Source of the DNA: Mycolicibacterium canariasense
Lineage (GTDB): Bacteria; Actinomycetota; Actinomycetes; Mycobacteriales; Mycobacteriaceae
Length of the DNA stretch: 64,000 nucleotides
Direction of reading: 5' to 3'
NCBI RefSeq assembly: GCF_002101555.1
Contig: NZ_LQOL01000063.1
Span: 1 to 64,000, forward strand
Part shown: positions 45,121-53,232 of the stretch, piece by piece
Layout of the letters: the number at the start of each line of letters is the position of its first letter
How positions within the stretch are numbered: position 1 is the stretch's first letter
Notes under the pieces: generated by a model
Seen by the model: the letters and a program-made list of their open reading frames with translations, nothing else
What the model was told of the DNA's origin: nothing
Databases searched by the model: none
Made by a program: the position numbers and the translations under genes

Positions 45121-46498
45121 CGGCGGTCCCCTTCTCCTCGGGGTCGACGGAGATATCAACCACGGTCACCAGAACCTTTGCCGGCACATGCTTTTCGATT
45201 TCCTCGACGGTCGCGTCGAGACGTCGTCGCACCGACGGACGATCGGCGATCAGCTCATACGGTTCGACTCCCAAATCGACCGAAATGGCGTCGCCGACGG
45301 CGGGCAAACCGCCGAACTCGGCGATAAGCAGACCGGCCAGGGTCTCGTAATCTCCCTCGGGCAGGTCATGCCCGACGGTACGGCTCAGCTCGTCGAGGGC
45401 GACGTCACCGCGCACCAGCCAGCCACCGCCGGTGGGCACGATGTCGTCATCGGCACCATCGGTGTCGTGCTCGTCGTCTATTTCGCCGACCAACTCCTCA
45501 GCGAGGTCCTCGACGGTCAGCACGCCGGCGAAACCGCCGTATTCGTCGATCACCAGCGCCATTTCGTCGTCCGCGTCGGTCAGCGTACGCAGCGCGACCG
45601 GCAGCGGCAGCGTCTCGGGAACGATCACCGCTGGGCGGCAGGAGGTGCCCGCCGTGGCGGACGGATCCTCGACGCCCAGCAGGTCGTGCAGGTGCACCAC
45701 ACCGACCAGGTCATCGGGCGACGCGCCGACCACCGGGTACCGGGTGTGCCCGGTGGCCATCTTCGCAAGCACCGCGTCCACTGGTTCGTTGGCAGCCACC
45801 ACATCGACGCGGGCACGGGGGATCATCGCGTGCTCGGTGGTGCGGGTGGGGAAATCCAGGATGCGGTCCAGCAGGGTGGACAGCTCCTCGGGGATGTCCC
45901 CGGCCTGCCGAGAGTCGGCGACGATATGCTCAAGATCGCGTGCGGTGGCCGAGTGCTCGACATCGTGCACCGGTTCGATCCGCAGCGCGCGTAACAGCAG
46001 GTTCGACGAAGCGTCGAACAGTTTGATCAACCAGCCAAACACCCCGAGGTAGAGGTTGGTGGACAGCGCGAGCCGACGAGCCACCGGCTCGGGCCGGGCG
46101 ATGGCCAGGTTCTTCGGGAACAGCTCACCGAAGACCATCTGCACCACCGTCGAGAACATGATGGCGAAGACCGTGCCGATCGCGACACCGACAGCCAGTG
46201 GCACGCCAACGCCGCCGAGCAACTCACCTATGCCATCACCGATCAGCGGTTCGGCGACGTAGCCGACGAGCAGACCGGTGACGGTGATGCCCAGCTGCGC
46301 GCCGGAGAGCATGAAGGAGGTGCGGCGGGTGACCTGCAAGGCCCGGGCGGCTCCGCTGTCACCGGCCTCGGAGCGTGCGTTGAGTCGCGACCGGTCCACG
46401 GCCATATAGGCGAATTCCTGGGCGACGAAATAGCCGGTCAAAGCGGTGATGGCGGATACCACCAGAATGCCGACGACGATGCCGAGCGCGGTCAGCAT
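45113..46498 (-). CDS. CNNM/CorC-family protein, full-length
   Basis: 461 residues. DUF21 membrane domain (about 1-200; TGYFVAQEFAYMAVDRSRLN, FMLSGAQLGITVTGLLVGYV), CBS pair (about 215-345; VVGASPDDLVGVVHLHDLLG, ALVIDEYGGFAGVLTVEDLA) and a C-terminal CorC/HlyC domain (about 360-445). Predicted divalent metal transport or its control. Upstream gene of the two-gene CNNM operon. ATG at 46498; 226 bp of AT-richer DNA separates it from the IclR gene. Confidence 0.9.
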   Translation of the reverse strand: MLTALGIVVGILVVSAITALTGYFVAQEFAYMAVDRSRLNARSEAGDSGAARALQVTRRTSFMLSGAQLGITVTGLLVGYVAEPLIGDGIGELLGGVGVPLAVGVAIGTVFAIMFSTVVQMVFGELFPKNLAIARPEPVARRLALSTNLYLGVFGWLIKLFDASSNLLLRALRIEPVHDVEHSATARDLEHIVADSRQAGDIPEELSTLLDRILDFPTRTTEHAMIPRARVDVVAANEPVDAVLAKMATGHTRYPVVGASPDDLVGVVHLHDLLGVEDPSATAGTSCRPAVIVPETLPLPVALRTLTDADDEMALVIDEYGGFAGVLTVEDLAEELVGEIDDEHDTDGADDDIVPTGGGWLVRGDVALDELSRTVGHDLPEGDYETLAGLLIAEFGGLPAVGDAISVDLGVEPYELIADRPSVRRRLDATVEEIEKHVPAKVLVTVVDISVDPEEKGTADE

Positions 46499-46724
46499 CG
46501 GGGCGCCAGGGCTGCGCGGTGGGGACTGTCTGTTCCGGCCTCAGCGGGTCGGCGGCGGGGTCTTCGGGGTTTGCGCTCGGCGCGTCGCATTGTGCTCTCT
46601 GTGTGGTCGGAACTCCGTCACTACAAGTACGAACCACGTCACCGGAAAGTTCCCGGACAGCAAAGTCTTCGCAAACTCCGAAAGTCCACACCGATTGCCG
46701 TCGCCGGCACCGGACTTGGACTAT

Positions 46725-47489
46725 CTACTTCTGCATTGGTATCCGCGCCCCGAAAGCATCGGCGGCCCGGCGTACTTCGGCAACAAGTCCGGCGCGGGTG
46801 TCGTCATTGATGCTGTCGGCCGACCCGGTGACGCCGAGGACGGCTTGCAGCGATCCATCGGCCGCTCGTACCGGCGCGGTGACCGACGCGATGCCGGCCA
46901 GACGCTCGTTCGCCGAGATTGCGTAACCCACTTCGCCGATCTGATCCAGTTGCGCCTCGAGTTCGGCACGCGAGAGCGAACTGCCGTCGGCGAGTCGCAC
47001 GGTGACGATGTCGCCCAGGGCGGCATCTCGTTCGTCGGGCGCCATCCCGGCGAGGATGATCTTGCCCGCCCCACCGACGTGTAACGGCAGTCGTTCACCG
47101 ACGGGCAGGACGTAACTGAGCGGATGCTCGCTCTCGACACGGGCGATCAGCACGCGACTGTGCTCGACCCTGACATACACCGACGCCGTGAATCCTGTGT
47201 TGGTGGCGAGCTGTTGCAACACCGGTTGCGCGAGCAGGCTGAGCGGATTGCTGACGAGGTAGGCGTGCGCGACCGCGAGCGCAGCGGGTCCGGCGGTGTA
47301 CCCGTCGCTCGACCGCGCCGCGTAACCGCGGGCGACGAGCACGTTGACGATGCGCTGTGCGGTGGCGATGTGTAGACCGCTGCGCCGCGCGATATCGGCG
47401 AGCTTCATCGGCTGTTTCGCAGCTTGCAAGACGTCCAGTAGATCGAATGACCGGTCCAGTGAGCGCATATTGCTCGCCGGCGCGGTCAT
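46725..47489 (-). CDS. IclR-family transcriptional regulator
   Basis: 254 residues. Winged helix (about 8-65: RSLDRSFDLLDVLQAAKQPM, LADIARRSGLHIATAQRIVN) and IclR effector-binding domain (about 85-250: PLHVGGAGKIILAGMAPDER, GEVGYAISANERLAGIASVT). Last gene of the MFS-iclR unit, 28 bp after the MFS gene. It probably controls the whole 46.7-52.8 kb cluster through GATAGTCACTATC at 48758 and 52768. The effector is unknown but should be the substrate or product of the cluster. Confidence 0.9.
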   Translation of the reverse strand: MTAPASNMRSLDRSFDLLDVLQAAKQPMKLADIARRSGLHIATAQRIVNVLVARGYAARSSDGYTAGPAALAVAHAYLVSNPLSLLAQPVLQQLATNTGFTASVYVRVEHSRVLIARVESEHPLSYVLPVGERLPLHVGGAGKIILAGMAPDERDAALGDIVTVRLADGSSLSRAELEAQLDQIGEVGYAISANERLAGIASVTAPVRAADGSLQAVLGVTGSADSINDDTRAGLVAEVRRAADAFGARIPMQK

Positions 47490-47517
47490 GCGGTTCTCCG
47501 TTCACGCATACCGGTGA

Positions 47518-48705
47518 TCATGCAGTACCCGTCTCGGACGGGCGCGTACTGGCCATGACTCCCATGGCACCGAGCAAGATGAGGGCGTTCGCCCAGAAGA
47601 TGCCGATCACACCGAATGGGCCCGCCAGCGCACCGATCGCCAACGGCACACTCGTCTGTGCGACACGGTTGGATGTCAGCCGCATCCCCAGCGCGACGCC
47701 GTGCGATCCCGCGGGTGTCAACGACGTCACCCAACTCATCGTCAGCGGCTGGGGAATGCCCAGACCGACGCCGAGGGCGAACATGACGCCGACTGCGCCC
47801 CATGCCCCCACGAAGGGCAATGCGACCAGGCCGACGACTGCGGCCCCGATCGACGCGGTGATGAGCAGCCGACGGCCGAACCGTTGCACCAAGCGGGACA
47901 AGCCGATCCGGCTCGCGACGGTAACGGCGGCACGCAGGGCGAGCAGCAGTCCCACCACCGTCGCGCTGACCCCGCGATCGGTCGCCCAGACCGGCACGAA
48001 GGCATACATCATGTCCACGCTGACCAGGATCGCACCCGACACAACGAGCGATCGCCACATCTGCGGAACCTTGAGAAGCTGTGTCACCTGCCCCGAGGCA
48101 GCGACATTCATGCTGGGTCGTGGATGTCCGCGGTCCCAGTTACGCAACGGTATGTAGATCGGCAGGGCGACAACGAGCAGCGCAGCGCACACCGCGAGCC
48201 CGATCGATGTGTTCGGTTGGGCTCCCCGACCGAACAGCGCCACCGATGCCGCCACGGTCACCAGGGGCGGACCGATCAACTGGCCGACAGAGGCGGCCGC
48301 GGTAAGCGTCCCGAACGCTGCGTCCTTGTCGCCGTCCGCGCTGGCGTGCGCGACGAAGGTCTGCTGGCCGATCATGATGACGATTTGACCGAGGCCGATC
48401 GCCCCGGCACAAGCCAGCAGTGCCACGAGACCGGGAATCACCAGGGCGGCGAGCGTGCCGATCACCGCCAGGACCAAGCCGGCCAAGGCGACTATCGGCC
48501 CGCCCGCCTGATCCGACCGCCGCCCGGCAGGCAGTGCGCCCAGGAGCGCAGGTAACGCAAAGGATGCTGCCAACAGTCCGATGTCCAGCGGGTCGGCGCC
48601 CATGGCGAGCGCCCGGTATCCGATCATCAGACGGACGCCGGTCCAACTGGCCTGGACCAGCGATGTTTGCAGGATCAACGCGGTTCGCCAGCGTCCCCCC
48701 TGCAC
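47518..48705 (-). CDS. MFS transporter
   Basis: 395 residues with about twelve hydrophobic segments. LPAGRRSDQAGGPIVALAGL is the loop 2-3 motif; IMIGQQTFVAHASADGDKDA and LQRFGRRLLITASI-type VQRFGRRLLITASIG follow. The substrate is unknown. GTG start at 48705 with AAAGGGG upstream. The operator 48758-48772 lies 53 bp upstream of the start, so this gene and iclR form a second unit after the cyclase gene. Confidence 0.87.
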   Translation of the reverse strand: MQGGRWRTALILQTSLVQASWTGVRLMIGYRALAMGADPLDIGLLAASFALPALLGALPAGRRSDQAGGPIVALAGLVLAVIGTLAALVIPGLVALLACAGAIGLGQIVIMIGQQTFVAHASADGDKDAAFGTLTAAASVGQLIGPPLVTVAASVALFGRGAQPNTSIGLAVCAALLVVALPIYIPLRNWDRGHPRPSMNVAASGQVTQLLKVPQMWRSLVVSGAILVSVDMMYAFVPVWATDRGVSATVVGLLLALRAAVTVASRIGLSRLVQRFGRRLLITASIGAAVVGLVALPFVGAWGAVGVMFALGVGLGIPQPLTMSWVTSLTPAGSHGVALGMRLTSNRVAQTSVPLAIGALAGPFGVIGIFWANALILLGAMGVMASTRPSETGTA

Positions 48706-48757
48706 GTCGCCAGGCCCCTTTCACCGTTCTCGATGCCCCCAAAACGGTATCACTGTG

Positions 48758-48772
48758 CGATAGTCACTATCG
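48758..48772. promoter_or_regulatory. Operator copy 1 of the IclR cluster
   Basis: CGATAGTCACTATCG, a perfect 15-base palindrome around a central C. It overlaps the stop codon of the cyclase gene and precedes the MFS-iclR unit. The 13-base core GATAGTCACTATC is identical at 52769-52781. Confidence 0.8.
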
Positions 48773-49762
48773 GATAGCGGTGGCGTTGCAGGGCGAACCG
48801 ACCCCTCCGAGCAGCGCCAGTGGCTTCACGACGACCAGGGCATCCCACGTTCCCGTTTCGCGGCTGTCGGCGACCAGCATCTCCAAGTTCCACAGTTCTC
48901 CCAGCGGGACACCGAGTTTGGCAATCAACTCTTGGTGCATCATCCCGCGGTCTTCGGGCGCCGTCTCCAGGAACGGGCTACCGTCGAGAACGGGCAGCAC
49001 CTCCACAGCGAAGGTATCCGTCGCGAACAGCGCAATTCTGTTGTCCCACAACCATTCGAGAAGATCATGGCTCTGCGCGAATCCGGTTGCGCATCGGCGT
49101 TCTCGCACATCACCTTGATCAGCGGGGCCGGCGTTGAGGTACCAGCTGGCCCAACCGGTGTGCACCAGGATCAGGTCACCCGGTGTCACCGTGCACCCCT
49201 GCCGCGCGGCCGCACGGTCGAGCACGCCGGCGTCAATGGCCGGGCCTTCGCGGTGATCCAGCGGAGTGCCCTCGTCGGAGAAGAGTCCGTCGATGTCCAG
49301 CAGCAGACCGCGACCGACGATGGGTTCATCGGCCCAGGCGTGCACACCCAACGGTGCGGCGTTCGGCGTGATGGCCTCGTCGGGGGTACCGTCATAGAAG
49401 CCGAATCCGCTTACGCGGCGGTGTCGTAACCCGTCTAGGTGACTGCTGGCCTGCAGAAAGAACCCGTTCAGCGAGTCGTCACGGGACTGCTCGTGCGCGC
49501 AGGTGATGGTGTGTATCGGCGCAGAACGTGACCGCGACATCGGCGGATCGAAAGCAGTCAGGCTGTAGTCGAGACTGAAGACGGCGCCGCGGCCCACCGA
49601 GTTCGCGGCAGATCGAACCTGTTCGGCGCCTGCAAAATTCGCGGTGCCTCGGTTCGGGTTGTCGAATACTCCCCAGCTCGAACCGGGTGGGGCACCGTCA
49701 TCACGGCGGCGTAGGTCCGCATACCGGGTGCCCAGACCCACAGCCGACGTATTCACAGTCAC
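48767..49762 (-). CDS. Cyclase-family (kynurenine formamidase-like) hydrolase
   Basis: 331 residues. The metal-binding motif appears as SSHLDGLRH (about 106-114; family HxGTHxD, first His replaced by Ser and Thr absent), followed by GRGLLLDID, DLILVHTGWASWY and FATDTFAVEVLPV. Cyclase-family enzymes hydrolyse formamides, cyclic imides or lactones with manganese or zinc. Large size and the altered motif match the longer subgroup. GTG start overlaps the small membrane gene stop as GTGA. Substrate unknown; context suggests ring opening of an imported acid or amide. Confidence 0.85.
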   Translation of the reverse strand: MTVNTSAVGLGTRYADLRRRDDGAPPGSSWGVFDNPNRGTANFAGAEQVRSAANSVGRGAVFSLDYSLTAFDPPMSRSRSAPIHTITCAHEQSRDDSLNGFFLQASSHLDGLRHRRVSGFGFYDGTPDEAITPNAAPLGVHAWADEPIVGRGLLLDIDGLFSDEGTPLDHREGPAIDAGVLDRAAARQGCTVTPGDLILVHTGWASWYLNAGPADQGDVRERRCATGFAQSHDLLEWLWDNRIALFATDTFAVEVLPVLDGSPFLETAPEDRGMMHQELIAKLGVPLGELWNLEMLVADSRETGTWDALVVVKPLALLGGVGSPCNATAIR

Positions 49763-50028
49763 GCGTGTTCGTGGACCGGGTCGGATGACCGACGCTCTGT
49801 TGCGCCGTTGTCATCTCCGTGCGGGAAGTACGACATGGCGAAGGCAAGCAGACCCGCCACTCCGGCCGCTCCGTAGGCCCACGGCGCCACGTTGTCGGAG
49901 ATGGCGTTGATGAAGTCCCCGGATCCGAGGACCAATCCCGCCGCCTGCAGTGCCACCACGACCGCACCGCCGACCAGGAAGACCACGACGCTGACCCGGA
50001 AGAGAGCCGACATCACTGATTTGATCAT
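49759..50028 (-). CDS. Small two-helix membrane protein, probable TRAP partner
   Basis: 89 residues with two hydrophobic segments (about 10-33, 45-66) and a charged tail rich in Asp, Glu and His. No family recognised by eye. It follows the TRAP-type large permease by 21 bp and overlaps the cyclase gene by four bases. This is the place where DctQ, the small TRAP subunit, is usually found, but DctQ has four helices and about 160 residues. Either a reduced DctQ equivalent or a different accessory protein. ATG 50028. Confidence 0.65.
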   Translation of the reverse strand: MIKSVMSALFRVSVVVFLVGGAVVVALQAAGLVLGSGDFINAISDNVAPWAYGAAGVAGLLAFAMSYFPHGDDNGATERRSSDPVHEHA

Positions 50029-50049
50029 TTTCGTTGTCCTGTCTGTAGT

Positions 50050-51390
50050 TCAGGCGACGGGCAGTAGGCCGAGGGCGATGAGCACACCGACACCAAGGAT
50101 GGGGATGCAGTAGTACTTGAGCAGTGGCAGAAAGGTCTTGGACGGATCGACCTGCGCGATACCAGCCGCGACGTAGATCGGCGCACCCGACGGCGGCGAG
50201 GCACCCTCGGTGGAGGCGAACACCAGCACAGCGGTGGCAGCGATCGGTGCGGGTATCCCGACGCCGACGAGCGCGGCCACCGCCACCCCGCCGACGGCGG
50301 CCATCGTGGCCGATGCGGTGAGCGGGATCGCGATGACGACGATGATGATCCCGACGATGATGGCCATGGCCCAGGCCGGCGCCGACACCTGCTCGAGCAC
50401 CGTGGTCAGCTGTGCGGGCAGTCCGAGGTCGGCCAGGACATTGGAGGCGGTGAAGGCGGCAACGATGGTGACGCCGATGACACCGAACTGAGGTGCGCTG
50501 TCCCCCAGCACCTTCCACCAACCGGAGACGCTGCGCGGCAGGTGGCGACGACCGAGAAAGAGCACCAGGGCGATCATCAGGACCGGGATCCAGGTCACCA
50601 GGCTGATCGCCTTGCTCATGACCACATCTGTGTAGGCAGAGAGCTCGGTGGCCAGCGGACCACGGGTGAGCATCAGCGGGATGATGATCGGGATGAACAG
50701 CAGCAGTGAGTGCCATCCGGTGCGCAGGCTGGTCTTGATGGGCAGCCGATCTTCGGCCGCGATGGGCTGTAAACCGTTCTTACGCACCAGATAAAAGTTC
50801 AGCAGCAGCCGGTAGCCCAGGCACCACAGCCCCGCCAGCGCCAGCGGCAGCACGATCTCGTCGGGCTCCATCAGGCCGGTGACCGTGGTCGAACCAACGA
50901 GGATGAACATCGTCGCGCTGAAGGGAAAGGTGACGCCCATGCCGGCGCACCCGGCAACAACGGTAGCCGACAATTCGGGACTCACACCCGAACGCTTCAT
51001 CCACGGCACGGTGACGGATCCGACGGCGGCGGTCACTGAGGCCCCGACGTGAGCGATCGCACCGAACATGCCGCCGGCCATGGTCGAGGTGTACACCGGG
51101 CCCCCGCGCAGACCGCCGAGAAACGAGTTCAGCACGTCGATCAGGCGGTCCAGCACAGGTGTTTTCGCCAGGATGAAGCTCATGAAGATGAACGCCAGAC
51201 CGGCGAAGGTGACCTCTTCCTGGATGGAGTCGACGAAACCGTGCCAGACGTAGGTGGGCGCATGGGCGCCTGCGAAGGCCGCGACGGCGAGCAGGCCGAC
51301 GATCATGGCCTCACCGATGTTGCGCTTGAACACCGCGTTCCACACGACGATCGCGGTGATGAAGGCGACCAGCGCCCAGACGGCGATCAC
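50050..51390 (-). CDS. TRAP-type (DctM-like) large permease
   Basis: 446 residues with about twelve hydrophobic stretches. FGAIAHVGASVTAAVGSVTV, PWMKRSGVSPELSATVVAGC, GVTFPFSATMFILVG and the C-terminal EGASPPSGAPIYVAAGIAQV correspond to the conserved DctM halves. TRAP systems use a sodium gradient and a periplasmic binding protein to take up organic acids. No binding-protein gene lies in the cluster. GTG start overlaps the RraA-fusion stop as GTGA. Confidence 0.85.
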   Translation of the reverse strand: MIAVWALVAFITAIVVWNAVFKRNIGEAMIVGLLAVAAFAGAHAPTYVWHGFVDSIQEEVTFAGLAFIFMSFILAKTPVLDRLIDVLNSFLGGLRGGPVYTSTMAGGMFGAIAHVGASVTAAVGSVTVPWMKRSGVSPELSATVVAGCAGMGVTFPFSATMFILVGSTTVTGLMEPDEIVLPLALAGLWCLGYRLLLNFYLVRKNGLQPIAAEDRLPIKTSLRTGWHSLLLFIPIIIPLMLTRGPLATELSAYTDVVMSKAISLVTWIPVLMIALVLFLGRRHLPRSVSGWWKVLGDSAPQFGVIGVTIVAAFTASNVLADLGLPAQLTTVLEQVSAPAWAMAIIVGIIIVVIAIPLTASATMAAVGGVAVAALVGVGIPAPIAATAVLVFASTEGASPPSGAPIYVAAGIAQVDPSKTFLPLLKYYCIPILGVGVLIALGLLPVA

Positions 51391-52748
51391 GATGCGCTCC
51401 TGGCGGCCACGATGGCGGCACGACGCTGAGCTTCGTCGGCCTCGACAGCCCGCCCAGCGGCCAGGCTGGTGAATGCTTCGGCAGCGGGCACCACAATGAC
51501 GCCGTCATCGTCGGCGACGACAAGGTCACCTGGGTTACACACGACGCCGCCCACGGCCACCGGGATGTCGATATGGCCCGGTCCGTCCTTGTAGGGCCCG
51601 GCGGGGCTGACTGCGCGGGCCCAGACCCCGAAGCCGATCTCGGCGAGAGCGTCGATATCGCGGGCGGCACCGTCGATGACCATGCCGACGCATCCGCTCG
51701 AGCGCGCCCGCTCGGCGATGAGTTCACCCATGAGCGCGCGGTTGAGGTCGCCATGGCCGTTGATGACGATCACCTCCCCGGGTCGAACCTTGGCGACAGC
51801 CTCGTGAAGGACCTTGTTGTCGCCTGCGCGCGTCCACACGGTACGTGCTCGCCCGACGGCGCGAGCGCCTTTCCACAGGCTGCGAATGCCCGAATCGAGC
51901 ATGCCCATGCGACCGCGTCCATCACCGATGTTGGCGACCGGCAGCCCTGCGTAGGCGGCGAGAAGTTCCTCGTTCGAGCGACCGTCCGCGTCGGCCAGTC
52001 GCTGGTGCACTTCGGCGGCGGCCCTGGCAAGCACCGGCGCCACCCCGATCTCGTCGAGCAAATCGACCGATGCGACGGTCTCGATCGCACGCCGCTGGGC
52101 GTGCTTGACCGTGCCACTGTGCAGACGATCGAGCCCGGTATAGCCGTCGGCGAGTTCGGCGGCTATCTGATCACGCACCCACTGCTCGGCGCCGGAGGCC
52201 CGTCCGGCCTCGGTGGCCTCGACGATCAGAGCGCCGAGTCCCTTCATGAAGCTGCTGCGCAGGAGCTTGCGTCGCGATGCATCGCCGGGCCGCCCGGCGA
52301 TGTCCTCGACGGGGGCGCCCAGCGCGGCGAAGAACTCGGCCGCGCGCGCGGACCCTGATCCGCTGATCACCAGCGCCGTCTTCGATCCATGTGCCGGAAC
52401 CGATCCGATGACTGCGACGTCGGCGAACAGCACACCGTCAGCGGCACTGACAGCGTCGGCGACCTGCGCCTTGACGGCCGGCGATGCGGAGTTCATGTCC
52501 ACATAGACCGCGCCCTCGGATAGATGCGGTGCCGCATCGGCCGCCGCGCGGGCGGCGACCTTTCCGTTCGTCAGGCTCAGGACCAACTGCGCGTCGCGCA
52601 CGGCGTCGGCGACAGAGTCGAACCGGTCGACGCCGGCCGGTGTCGCCACATCCGCCGGGTCGAAGCCGTTGACCTGCCAGCCGCCGGCCTGGAAGCCCGC
52701 CGAGTACAGCGAGCCGGCCTCACCGAGGCCGAGAATTGCCACCCTCAT
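51387..52748 (-). CDS. Fusion: 6PGDH-like NAD(P)-binding dehydrogenase + RraA-like aldolase
   Basis: About 453 residues, two domains. Residues 1-260 are a beta-hydroxyacid dehydrogenase-like module: AILGLGEAGSLYSAGF (Rossmann loop), VYVDMNSASPAVKAQVADAV, and a DUF1932-like helical part with KLLRSSFMKGLGALIVEATE. Residues about 264-453 are a complete RraA/HMG-aldolase-like domain with INGHGDLNRALMGELIAERA and VGMVIDGAARDIDAL (GxxxRD motif). The pair suggests oxidation of a hydroxyacid followed by retro-aldol or decarboxylation. ATG 52748 gives the usual family start; ATG 52763 is also possible. First gene of the operon, directly behind the operator. Confidence 0.88.
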   Translation of the reverse strand: MRVAILGLGEAGSLYSAGFQAGGWQVNGFDPADVATPAGVDRFDSVADAVRDAQLVLSLTNGKVAARAAADAAPHLSEGAVYVDMNSASPAVKAQVADAVSAADGVLFADVAVIGSVPAHGSKTALVISGSGSARAAEFFAALGAPVEDIAGRPGDASRRKLLRSSFMKGLGALIVEATEAGRASGAEQWVRDQIAAELADGYTGLDRLHSGTVKHAQRRAIETVASVDLLDEIGVAPVLARAAAEVHQRLADADGRSNEELLAAYAGLPVANIGDGRGRMGMLDSGIRSLWKGARAVGRARTVWTRAGDNKVLHEAVAKVRPGEVIVINGHGDLNRALMGELIAERARSSGCVGMVIDGAARDIDALAEIGFGVWARAVSPAGPYKDGPGHIDIPVAVGGVVCNPGDLVVADDDGVIVVPAAEAFTSLAAGRAVEADEAQRRAAIVAARSAS

Positions 52749-52767
52749 CTCCACCACTCTCATTCTG

Positions 52768-52782
52768 TGATAGTCACTATCA
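52768..52782. promoter_or_regulatory. Operator copy 2 of the IclR cluster
   Basis: TGATAGTCACTATCA, a perfect 15-base palindrome around a central C, sharing 13 bases with the site at 48758-48772. It lies 19 bp before the fusion gene start. Confidence 0.8.
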
Positions 52783-53232
52783 TGTGCTGTTGTAATCGTG
52801 GTCACATGGAGAATGAGATGTCAACCCCAATCGGCACGAGCCGCGAGCACCGATCGGATGCACGGCCGCTCAGAGGAAGCCGGCAGCTGCTCTTCGCCAG
52901 AACGGTAGAACAGCGAGACCAAGGAATACGGTCAGGTCATCAGCGTCCGGGGTGATTTCGCAGAAAGACGTTGTGCTGCTGGGATAACCGGACGCCACCC
53001 CTGAGGCTGCGGCGGGTATCGCGATCACCGCGAACCCGCATTACGTCGAGCGCTGCAATCGAAAACGCGGCCGACCACCCTCGGTCAGTCGATCAGGGTC
53101 ACCGGGCATGATTTTCTCACCCGATGCGCGCAGGGCGCCTCCGCTGAAGTGGATCAGCGAAGGCGCCCCGGTGGCGGGTCTGCTCCGTCAGGGAGCGGAT
53201 CACTCGGCCGGTGTCGCAAGCGTTGCCAAAGG
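52783..53232. other. 450-bp gap between the RraA-fusion start and the NCS1 permease stop
   Basis: No supported gene. Short open frames on the plus strand (for example 53108-53317) are Arg/Ser-rich shadows without start signals. The part next to 52782 presumably holds the promoter of the RraA-fusion operon; no other structure was seen. Confidence 0.6.
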
